A DNA stretch of 64,000 nucleotides from an uncultured Bacteroidales bacterium (lineage in GTDB: Bacteria; Bacteroidota; Bacteroidia; Bacteroidales; UBA932). The notes under the pieces are model-generated. The model ran no database searches. It was given only the letters and a program-made list of their open reading frames with translations, and was not told the DNA's origin. Positions within the stretch are counted from its first letter, which is position 1. Every line of letters begins with the position of its first letter. Location: NCBI GenBank assembly GCA_944323845.1, contig CALUUA010000008.1:22991-86990 (forward strand). The letters are read 5' to 3'. The translations under genes were made by a program, and so were the position numbers. Below, one piece after another: positions 43,699-51,803 of the stretch.

Positions 43699-43729
43699 TT
43701 TGAATTATTAAAATAATTTATTAAACTTG
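43699..43729 (+). promoter_or_regulatory. PUL2 epimerase-operon promoter with operator in its spacer
   Basis: TTTG (43699-43702), exactly 19 bases, then TAAACTTG (43722-43729; one mismatch to TAnnTTTG). The spacer is occupied by the perfect palindrome AATTATT-AA-AATAATT (43703-43718). A repressor bound there would block the promoter. The ROK gene nearby is the natural candidate; AATTA/TAATT ends resemble those of known NagC/Mlc sites. Confidence 0.6.
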
Positions 43730-43753
43730 TCGTGAAATTTAAAAAATAATGTT

Positions 43754-44932
43754 ATGTCAGAACAACCCGATTTTAAAAAGATGGCTGACAGATACCGTGC
43801 TGAATTGCTGGAAAACTGTCTCCCGTTCTGGCTCGGCCATTCGGTCGACTATGATTGCGGCGGGTACTTCAGTTGCCTTGACCGCGACGGCAGTGTCTAT
43901 GACACGGACAAATTCATCTGGCTGCAGGGCAGGGAAGCCTGGCTTTTCGCAATGCTGTACAACAAGGTCGAAAAAAAGAAGGAATGGCTGGACTGCGCTG
44001 TCCATGGAGCCGAGTTTCTGAAAAGATTCGGTCACGACGGAAATTTCGACTTTTATTTTTCTCTTGACAGACATGGAAACCCCCTGATCCAGCCGTACAA
44101 TATCTTTTCCAACACTTTCGCATGTATGGCTTTCGCCCAGGCAGCGGAGGCGACCGGGTCTGACGAATATGCGGAGATTGCGAAAAAGACTTTCGAAAGG
44201 ATACTTCAGAGAAAGGATTGCCCGAAGGGCATCTGGGAGAAGAGTTATCCCGGTACCCGTCCGCTGAAAGGCTTTTCTCTTCCCATGATTATCTGCAACA
44301 TGGCTTTGGAGATAGAAAACATCATGGATGACGGCTCTCTTCTTGACAAGACGATAGATGATTGTCTGCATGAAGTCCTGGATGTGTTCTACAAGCCGGA
44401 AGTCGGCATGATGGTAGAGAACGTATCGGCTGCGGACGGAAGTCTGACAGACTGTTTCGAGGGAAGGCTGATAAATCCGGGACACAATCTGGAAGCGCTA
44501 TGGTTTCTGATGAATCTCGGAGTGCGGCGCAATGACCCTAAACTGATCGGCCGCTGCGTGGATATTGCACTGAAAGTCATTGATTTCGGCTGGGATGCGG
44601 AATATGACGGCATTTTTTATTTCATGGACAGAAAAGGCTGTCCGCCGCAACAGTTGGAGTGGGATCAGAAATTGTGGTGGGTACACATCGAGGCGGCGAT
44701 AGCCATGATAAGAGGCTATCAGCTTACTGGGAGAAAAGAATGCCTCGACTGGTTCCTGACGCTTGATGAATACATATGGAATCACTTCAAGGATCTTCAG
44801 TATCCGGAATGGTTCGGCTATCTGAACCGCCGGGGAGAAGTCCTTCTTCCTCTCAAAGGAGGCAAATGGAAAGGCTGTTTCCATGTCCCGAGGGGATTAT
44901 ATCAGATCTGGCAGATTCTGGAACGGATATGA
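43754..44932 (+). CDS. AGE-family sugar epimerase/isomerase
   Basis: A 392-residue cytoplasmic (alpha/alpha)6-barrel enzyme of the N-acylglucosamine 2-epimerase family, which also contains cellobiose and mannobiose 2-epimerases and mannose isomerases. Visible blocks are RDGSVYDTDKFIWLQGREAWLFAMLYN near the N-terminus, PLKGFSLPMIICNMALEIENI, then NPGHNLEALWFLMNLG and KLWWVHIEAAIAMIRGYQ, the latter two carrying the family's catalytic histidines. No signal peptide. It is the first gene of the PUL2 run, 43 bases before SusC, and would convert an imported sugar before entry into central metabolism. Exact substrate is open. Confidence 0.88.
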   Translation: MSEQPDFKKMADRYRAELLENCLPFWLGHSVDYDCGGYFSCLDRDGSVYDTDKFIWLQGREAWLFAMLYNKVEKKKEWLDCAVHGAEFLKRFGHDGNFDFYFSLDRHGNPLIQPYNIFSNTFACMAFAQAAEATGSDEYAEIAKKTFERILQRKDCPKGIWEKSYPGTRPLKGFSLPMIICNMALEIENIMDDGSLLDKTIDDCLHEVLDVFYKPEVGMMVENVSAADGSLTDCFEGRLINPGHNLEALWFLMNLGVRRNDPKLIGRCVDIALKVIDFGWDAEYDGIFYFMDRKGCPPQQLEWDQKLWWVHIEAAIAMIRGYQLTGRKECLDWFLTLDEYIWNHFKDLQYPEWFGYLNRRGEVLLPLKGGKWKGCFHVPRGLYQIWQILERI

Positions 44933-44975
44933 ATCCTGCCCGAAACCGCAATTATTACATAAACAGTAACCGATT

Positions 44976-47900
44976 ATGAGCCCATCAGAAAAAAAGACCA
45001 GTAAAATTTTCCTGCTGATATTGCTGGCGTTTGCCGGCAATGCATTCCTGTATGCACAGGAAGACGATGATGTCCTGACAGTTTCGGGAGCGGTCGTCGA
45101 TGTGAACCGTCAGCCGGTTATAGGAGCGGCAGTCTTTGTGGAAGGTACGAGCATGGGAGTAACGACTGACCTGGACGGAAAATTCATGATGGATGTCCCT
45201 TCGGCATCCAATGTATCAATACAGCTGATCGGATACAAGGCACTCCGTTTTCCGGCTGCGTACCTGACAGGCAGGACCATTGTCCTCGAAGAGGATACGA
45301 ATCTGCTGGATGATGTCGTCGTAATAGGCTATGGGGTGCAGAGAAAAGAAAATCTGACAGGGGCTGTGGCCAGTATCGGCGGTGACGAAAAACTGCATAC
45401 GGCCACTGTCACGTCACTTGCCCAGAACCTGTCGGGAAAGGTGGCAGGATTGCAGATCAGGCAGGAAAACGGGGAACCGGGAGATTTCAGCACTTCCATC
45501 AATATCCGCGGCTTCGGAAATCCTCTGTACGTCATCGACGGTATCCCGCAGATGGACGGGACGAATATTTTCCAGAAAATCAGTCCGAACGACATTGAAA
45601 ACATATCTGTCATCAAGGATGCATTGGGTGCCGTATATGGAAGGAGGGGAGGAAACGGCGTAGTCATAGTGACCACGAAAAAAGGGTCAAGATCCGAAAA
45701 GACAAAGTTTACTCTGGATTTGTCCTGCGGCTTCCAGATGCCTACGGATATGCCGGAAATGGCGAACAGATCGCAGTGGGCACAAATGTATAATGAAGCC
45801 AAAATGTATTCCGGAGTGACGGTTTTCACACCGGAGCAGCTTGCATACGAAATGTCGGCGCCTTCTACGGACTGGTACGGCCTTACGATGCGTGATTATT
45901 CCATGCAGCAGCAGTACCATTTCTCCGCCGAAGGCAGCAGCAAATCCGTAAATTACTATATAGGAGCAGGCTACGTAAAGGATGACGGTATCCTTAAGAC
46001 GAATGACCTGAATTACGAGCAGTTTTCAGTCAGAGCCAACATATCCGCAGAAATTGTCAGGAACTTGAGACTTGACTGCCTGATTTACGGTACATACGAT
46101 ACCAAGAAGTCTCCTGCGATGGGCTACCACAATATTTTTTACGGGACCAGGACAGCATTGCCGAATTCCGAGCCGTACGCAAACGGGAACAAGGAATATC
46201 CGGCCAGACAGGAGTATCTGAACCCGGTGGCAATATCCGACTCGGACATATCCGGTTATTCCGATACGAACAACAAGCTCCTGAACACAAATCTGTCGTT
46301 GAGTTATGATTTTCCGTTCCTGAAAGGCCTGTCTGCAAGAATCAATGTGGATTATACTTATCAGGGATCCATGAACAAGACCCTGTCCCGTGAGTATGAC
46401 CTTTTTACATATGACTCAGATACCGATACTTACAATGCCATTTCGAACAACAGTCCTTCCAGAATATCGAATTCATGGTCCAATGTCGACAATCTGACCC
46501 TTCAGGGACAGATAGCCTACAGCCACAAATTCAAGGATGTACATGCGGTGGATGCCACATTTGTTTATGAACAGTCATCGTATCACAGCCGCACGGCAGC
46601 TCTGGCGAGGGAGTACAGTTTTTATACCTCAGACCAGATAGATTTGGCCAGTCTGAACAATCTGACGAACAGCGGGATGGAAAACGACATCACAAGCATG
46701 TCGTACATCGGACGTGTTTCTTACGGCTATGATGACAGGTATCTGGTAGACTTTTCCTTCAGATACGACGGTTCATGTCTTTATGCACCTGAAAAACGAT
46801 GGGGCTTCTTCCCGGTAGGCTCTGTCGCATGGCGTATCTCGGAAGAGAATTTCATGCAGAATCAGAATGTCGTTTCCAATCTGAAAATCAGAGCTTCATA
46901 CGGTCTGGTCGGAGAAGACAGCGGCCTGCCGTTCCAGTATATCCAGGGTTTCAGTGTGAAGGGCGGCAGGGGATATGAGTTTACAGACGGGACATGGACC
47001 GAAGGGGCTGCCTCTCCAGGCATCATCAACAGGGAACTGACATGGTTCACCTCTTCGATTGCGGATATAGGCCTTGATATGGGATTCTGGGATGACAGGA
47101 TATCTTTCTCCTTCGACGTGTATCAGAGAGACAGACATGGGCTGCTCGCTACAAGACTTCTCTCCTTGCCTAACACTTTCGGAGCTTCCCTGCCGCAGGA
47201 AAACCTGAACAGCGACAGGACTTTAGGCTATGATCTGGCAGTGACTTTCAGGCACAGGATCAATGATTTCAATTTCAGCATCAGCGGAAATTTCAACTAT
47301 GCCAGGACTATGAACCGGTATGTGGAACACGCAGGATTTTCCAGCTCCATGGAGAGATGGAGAAACGGAGTGGCATATAGATGGAGCGATGTTTACTGGG
47401 GATGTGTCTATGACGGACAGTTCCAGAGCGAGGAAGAAATCCTGAATGCTCCGGTCTACAGTCCGTATCTCGGGAATGCCAAGATATTGCCGGGAGACTT
47501 CAAGTACAAGGATGTCAACGAAGATGGAATCATAGATTCCAATGACTATGTTCCCCTGTTCTATGGAGGCTATCCGAAAATTTTCTATGGATTGACACTC
47601 GCATTTGACTGGAAGGGGCTGGATTTTTCAATGTTATTGCAGGGGTCCGGACTGAATACGGTAAGATTCAGCGGCGTCTATGCAGAGATTTTCGCCCAGA
47701 ATCTGAATACCCCTGCATATTTTTACGACAGATGGCACCGGGAGGATCCGTATGATGATACCAGCAGGTGGATACCCGGCAAATGGCCGGCTTCACGGTT
47801 CATCAGCGATGCCGGAGCCATGTATAACGAAAGTTCCGTCTGGAGGCGCGATGCTTCATATCTGAGGCTGAAAAATATTTCCATCGGATATACATTCCCG

Positions 47901-48086
47901 GCAAAATGGTTCAGGAAACTGAGGATAACGAAGGCACGGGTATATTTCAATGCGAACAATGTATTTACCATATGCGATCCGTTCGTGAGGGCGTTTGACC
48001 CTGAAAAGGCCGAAGGTCTGGACAATCTCGGGTTCAATTACCCTTTGATGCAAAGTTATAATATAGGTCTGAATATAGAGTTTTAA
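44976..48086 (+). CDS. SusC/RagA-type TonB-linked outer membrane transporter (PUL2)
   Basis: A 1,036-residue TonB-dependent outer-membrane importer. The signal peptide spans about residues 10-28 (IFLLILLAFAGNAFLYAQ). A carboxypeptidase-like regulatory domain follows (VSGAVVDVNRQPVIGAAVFVEGTS, about 38-115), then DDVVVIGYGVQRKENLTGAVASIGG and the plug (INIRGFGNPLYVIDGIP, IKDALGAVYGRRGGNGVVIVTTKKG). The C-terminal beta-barrel is complete, ending in an aromatic strand with terminal Phe. Only moderately similar to the PUL1 SusC, so likely a different substrate. SusD follows 11 bases downstream. Confidence 0.97.
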   Translation: MSPSEKKTSKIFLLILLAFAGNAFLYAQEDDDVLTVSGAVVDVNRQPVIGAAVFVEGTSMGVTTDLDGKFMMDVPSASNVSIQLIGYKALRFPAAYLTGRTIVLEEDTNLLDDVVVIGYGVQRKENLTGAVASIGGDEKLHTATVTSLAQNLSGKVAGLQIRQENGEPGDFSTSINIRGFGNPLYVIDGIPQMDGTNIFQKISPNDIENISVIKDALGAVYGRRGGNGVVIVTTKKGSRSEKTKFTLDLSCGFQMPTDMPEMANRSQWAQMYNEAKMYSGVTVFTPEQLAYEMSAPSTDWYGLTMRDYSMQQQYHFSAEGSSKSVNYYIGAGYVKDDGILKTNDLNYEQFSVRANISAEIVRNLRLDCLIYGTYDTKKSPAMGYHNIFYGTRTALPNSEPYANGNKEYPARQEYLNPVAISDSDISGYSDTNNKLLNTNLSLSYDFPFLKGLSARINVDYTYQGSMNKTLSREYDLFTYDSDTDTYNAISNNSPSRISNSWSNVDNLTLQGQIAYSHKFKDVHAVDATFVYEQSSYHSRTAALAREYSFYTSDQIDLASLNNLTNSGMENDITSMSYIGRVSYGYDDRYLVDFSFRYDGSCLYAPEKRWGFFPVGSVAWRISEENFMQNQNVVSNLKIRASYGLVGEDSGLPFQYIQGFSVKGGRGYEFTDGTWTEGAASPGIINRELTWFTSSIADIGLDMGFWDDRISFSFDVYQRDRHGLLATRLLSLPNTFGASLPQENLNSDRTLGYDLAVTFRHRINDFNFSISGNFNYARTMNRYVEHAGFSSSMERWRNGVAYRWSDVYWGCVYDGQFQSEEEILNAPVYSPYLGNAKILPGDFKYKDVNEDGIIDSNDYVPLFYGGYPKIFYGLTLAFDWKGLDFSMLLQGSGLNTVRFSGVYAEIFAQNLNTPAYFYDRWHREDPYDDTSRWIPGKWPASRFISDAGAMYNESSVWRRDASYLRLKNISIGYTFPAKWFRKLRITKARVYFNANNVFTICDPFVRAFDPEKAEGLDNLGFNYPLMQSYNIGLNIEF

Positions 48087-48097
48087 AGGATAAGGGT

Positions 48098-49981
48098 ATG
48101 AAAAAGTTATTTATAATCGAACTTCTGGCAAGCCTGTTCTTCGTTTCGTGCTCCGATTTCCTGGAAATCAAGCCAAAAGACAAGATCGACGCCGATGCTC
48201 TGTTTTCCGATCCAGAAGGAGTCCAGTTATACATGGCGAATCTGTATGCCCAGCTGCCGATAGAAGACTTTTATTACATGAGGGACGGGTTCAACGGCTG
48301 GATAGGAGAGAATATGGTAGCCGCCATGTTCACTGATGAGGCTACCCATTCGGAATACCAGAATGTACTCACGCCGTCGGATTTTCTGTGGTGGGATCCG
48401 GCATTTGTATTGATAAGGGATATCAATATCCTTTCCGATGCGATTCCGGGACTGGACATTACCAGCCGGGAGAAGACGGAAATGGAAGGGGAAGTGGCAT
48501 TCCTCAAGGCTTATGCATATTTCGGGCTGGTCAAAAGATACGGAGGAGTGCCTATTATCGACAAAAGCCAGTCTTGGGACGGAGATGTGGATAAACTGAA
48601 GGTGCCGCGCGCCACTGAAAAGGACACATGGGACTATATTCTGGCTCAGTGCGGAGCAGCTGTGGATAAATTGCCGGCGGTGGCGGCTACCCCGCGAAGG
48701 GCAAACAGATATGTCGCTGCCGCCTTGATGTCGAGGATTGCCCTTCATGCAGCCTCAGTAGCAAAGTTCAACGACAATATGACACTATCCGGCCAGGCAG
48801 TGGATCTGGGACTCGTCGGTGTCGACAAGAGTTTTGCCGACGGCTATTATGAAAAAGCCGTAAAGGCCGCCGAGACTGTAATAGGATCGGGACAGTATGG
48901 TCTGTATCAGCCTGAGCCGGCTACTCCTGAAGAAGCTGCGGCGAATTATCAGAACATATTCGAGGATCCGAACAATGTTCCGCAGGAAGCCATCTTCATC
49001 AAGGGATACACGAAAAAGGATCTGGGTCACAACTATGAAATCTACTACGGCCCGTCCCAGACTGCAAACGGATGGCCGCACCCGGGTAGAATGAACCCGA
49101 ATCTGGAACTTGTGGATGCGTATGAAAGTTATGGATCGGGAGGGGAAAGCACCCCGGTCTACACATCCGATGCATCGGACGACCTTACCGACTACAACGG
49201 GTTTTCCTCTTCAAAGAACTATTATAAATTCGATACCCCGTATGAGATATTCGAAGGCAAGGATGCCCGTCTCTGGGCTACGGTCATTCTCCCGGGAACA
49301 GAATGGAAAGGGGAGACTATCGTAATTCAGGCAGGGCTGATACAGCAGAACGGGACTCCTGAAATTCTGGGAGGGAATCCGTACGTATGGCCGGTAGACG
49401 GGAAGACATACTATCCTTTCGGCGGAGCGGACAAATCCATGTATTCGGGCTACGATCCGACAGGAGGAAACTATACCAGAACCGGTTTCAGTTTCAAGAA
49501 ATTCCTGAATGAAGACTATGTCATAGAGCCTTCATACAATGCCGCCACGAATGACTGGATCGACATCAGGTATGCTGAAGTCCTGCTTAACTACATTGAA
49601 GCAGTGTACGAAAGCAACGATACCGAAAGGATGGGACAGGCGCTGGAATACCTGAATATGATCAGGCGCAGAGCCGGATTTACGGAAAAAATCAATGCAC
49701 TCACAAGCGAAAACATCCAGAGGGAGCGACTTGTGGAACTGGCTTTTGAAAACAAGAGGATCTGGGACCTGATAAGAAGACGGGAATTCGGGAAATTAAG
49801 GCAGAACAACCAGATGCACGGCCTCCAGCCAGTACTGGATCTGCGCGGGAACGAACCGAAATACATTTTCATCCGCTCGAAGATTACGAATCTCATAAAC
49901 TATACGTTTTTCGACTATCTGTACTACCATGCCATACCGGGTACAAGTGCAAATGGTCTGATACAGAATCCGCAATATTAA
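48098..49981 (+). CDS. SusD/RagB-type glycan-binding lipoprotein (PUL2)
   Basis: A 627-residue lipoprotein partner of the preceding SusC, longer than usual for SusD (about 500-550). Signal peptide with lipobox FVSC. Hallmarks are FLEIKPKDKIDADALFSDPEG at the start, EMEGEVAFLKAYAYFGLVKRYGGVPII in the helical region, then IDIRYAEVLLNYIEAVYES and LEYLNMIRRRAGFTEKI, with a terminal LVELAFENKRIWDLIRRREF block. The extra length lies mostly in the middle (about 330-480). It forms the lid of the importer. Confidence 0.96.
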   Translation: MKKLFIIELLASLFFVSCSDFLEIKPKDKIDADALFSDPEGVQLYMANLYAQLPIEDFYYMRDGFNGWIGENMVAAMFTDEATHSEYQNVLTPSDFLWWDPAFVLIRDINILSDAIPGLDITSREKTEMEGEVAFLKAYAYFGLVKRYGGVPIIDKSQSWDGDVDKLKVPRATEKDTWDYILAQCGAAVDKLPAVAATPRRANRYVAAALMSRIALHAASVAKFNDNMTLSGQAVDLGLVGVDKSFADGYYEKAVKAAETVIGSGQYGLYQPEPATPEEAAANYQNIFEDPNNVPQEAIFIKGYTKKDLGHNYEIYYGPSQTANGWPHPGRMNPNLELVDAYESYGSGGESTPVYTSDASDDLTDYNGFSSSKNYYKFDTPYEIFEGKDARLWATVILPGTEWKGETIVIQAGLIQQNGTPEILGGNPYVWPVDGKTYYPFGGADKSMYSGYDPTGGNYTRTGFSFKKFLNEDYVIEPSYNAATNDWIDIRYAEVLLNYIEAVYESNDTERMGQALEYLNMIRRRAGFTEKINALTSENIQRERLVELAFENKRIWDLIRRREFGKLRQNNQMHGLQPVLDLRGNEPKYIFIRSKITNLINYTFFDYLYYHAIPGTSANGLIQNPQY

Positions 49982-49992
49982 AACACGCTGCT

Positions 49993-50682
49993 ATGAACAG
50001 AATGAATCTGATAATCTTGTCGGCATTGTCGGCAATAGGTGTATGTTCCTGCGAACTGGACAATTACGATTATCCTGACAGCGGGATATACGGAAGGATA
50101 CTGGATGCGGAGACAGGCGAACTTGTCCAGCAGGATATAATAGAAGGGACGAAGATATACTTTGTCGAACACGGTTACGACAATCCTCCTGTCCAGAAAA
50201 TGGTAATCAAGAATAACGGGGAATACCGGAACACGCTGATGTTTGCCGGGACATATACCATGCATACATCGACAGACTCGAATTTCGCTCCTGTAGAACC
50301 GTTCGAAATCAAGATAGACGGTCTTGTGCGGCATGATTTCAAGGTAATGCCTTTCATCCGCCTGAACGATGTCCGGATATACCGGACAGGAAACAAGATA
50401 AAGGCAAACTTCACACTCTCACAGACCGGATACGACAACGTGTCTTCAATGGCCTTGTTCGCATCCTCCCAGCCTGTCGTCGGAGCTTACCTTAACGATG
50501 CACAGGTGATAGTCCCTCTCGGGCAATATTATTCCGAACCGACAGCCATGGAAATCGAATTGGATCTGACGGATTATCCTGTACTCAAAAGCGGCAGGAC
50601 ATGGTATTTCAGGGTAGGAGCCCTGATTTCAATAGGAGGGGCAAAATATAATTACGCACAAGCAGTTCCGATAGAATTATAA
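49993..50682 (+). CDS. DUF3823 lipoprotein
   Basis: A 229-residue lipoprotein whose signal ends CSC (C20). The start of the mature protein, LDNYDYPDSGIYGRILDAETGELVQQ, is the typical opening of DUF3823 proteins, which have a carboxypeptidase-like beta-sandwich and a C-terminal domain. These proteins are found next to SusC/SusD pairs and are thought to bind glycan on the cell surface; function is inferred. It lies 11 bases after SusD and 11 before the next lipoprotein gene. Confidence 0.88.
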   Translation: MNRMNLIILSALSAIGVCSCELDNYDYPDSGIYGRILDAETGELVQQDIIEGTKIYFVEHGYDNPPVQKMVIKNNGEYRNTLMFAGTYTMHTSTDSNFAPVEPFEIKIDGLVRHDFKVMPFIRLNDVRIYRTGNKIKANFTLSQTGYDNVSSMALFASSQPVVGAYLNDAQVIVPLGQYYSEPTAMEIELDLTDYPVLKSGRTWYFRVGALISIGGAKYNYAQAVPIEL

Positions 50683-50693
50683 AGACAGACATC

Positions 50694-51803
50694 ATGAAGA
50701 AATTGATTGCAATAGTATTGTTTCCGATACTGATTTTCCAGTGCTGCAAACAGACACCTGACAATGGTGACGACACACGGACACCGGCTCCGTCAAATGA
50801 ATATGAACTCTCTTATTGGGTAGACATGGACCTGATAGGCGATCATTTGAGAGGCTACTGGTACAATGCAAGCGATCCGGCTTATCCGGCAATCGGAAAA
50901 ACAGAGGACATATGGATCGAAAATGCGTGCAAGAGCCTGAAAGAAAAATACCATGGGGACAAACTGTATGTCATATATCACAGACAATACGAACAGGACA
51001 TCGCCAGAGAAGTCTTCATGTCATGGAAAAAACATGGAGAGACATACGGTCTCGAAGTCGTTCCGTGCATTGTGCTTGAATCCTACGACACAGAACCCGA
51101 AATGAACTTTACCGATGAGGAAATCATTGGTCTGTGCAAATGGTCTCTGGAAAATATCCATCCTGAAGAATTTGCCATATATGACGTATGGGTACGCGAT
51201 CAGGCAGGGACGCCACAGGATATCCAGCTCAAAGCCATTGCTGCGGCGTGCGGGGATGTCCTGGTCAAGGTCGGTCATCAGCCGCTTCTGGAACTGAATG
51301 ACTATTTCGTTTCTGCGGTTCAGGATTGCTGGACGGCGGAATGTCAGGGGCGGACAAATGAACTCTGGGAAAATCCGGTATATTACAACGGATCCTACGA
51401 ATACGGCCGTCGTCTATTGGAAAAGTGGGTCAGCGACCGTGTGGAAAATGACGGACGAAGATGGTCCTATTGCCTGATTCCTGTAGCCTGGGACTATGAC
51501 GTCAACCTTGACAAGCCGTCCTATGACTGTCCGGGCGACAACGCCCTTACCAATGACCCGCCGGTACCGGGAAGGGTGACCTTATGCGCAGACAGCATCA
51601 TTTCTTGTTATGATGGCGGTACCGCCAATGCGAAATTCGGAGGACTCTCCTGTGACTTGCATATCCTCCATGCCAACAGCGCTGGCTGCGGCAAGGACAA
51701 TCCGGATTTCTATACCGCTCTCCGGACAGGAGCCGATTATGACGGATATTTCGGCGAAGCGATTGATGAGATAGGTGGAGTATTCAAAAAAATGACGCGA
51801 TGA
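50694..51803 (+). CDS. Unrecognised PUL2 lipoprotein
   Basis: A 369-residue lipoprotein (MKKLIAIVLFPILIFQC, lipobox IFQC). I do not recognise the family. The mature protein has alternating strand-helix blocks (KLYVIYHRQYEQDIAREVF, EVVPCIVLESYD, EEFAIYDVWVRDQ, VLVKVGHQPL) that resemble a TIM barrel, with acidic and aromatic residues at strand ends, as in glycosidases: E and D in LESYDTEPE, D in YDVWVRDQ. DUF4434, GH71 and GH99-like folds are possible relatives but I cannot show it. Several cysteines (CVLES side, DCWTAEC, YDCPG, SCDLH) may form disulfides. The stop overlaps the start of the next gene (ATGA). Confidence 0.7.
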   Translation: MKKLIAIVLFPILIFQCCKQTPDNGDDTRTPAPSNEYELSYWVDMDLIGDHLRGYWYNASDPAYPAIGKTEDIWIENACKSLKEKYHGDKLYVIYHRQYEQDIAREVFMSWKKHGETYGLEVVPCIVLESYDTEPEMNFTDEEIIGLCKWSLENIHPEEFAIYDVWVRDQAGTPQDIQLKAIAAACGDVLVKVGHQPLLELNDYFVSAVQDCWTAECQGRTNELWENPVYYNGSYEYGRRLLEKWVSDRVENDGRRWSYCLIPVAWDYDVNLDKPSYDCPGDNALTNDPPVPGRVTLCADSIISCYDGGTANAKFGGLSCDLHILHANSAGCGKDNPDFYTALRTGADYDGYFGEAIDEIGGVFKKMTR

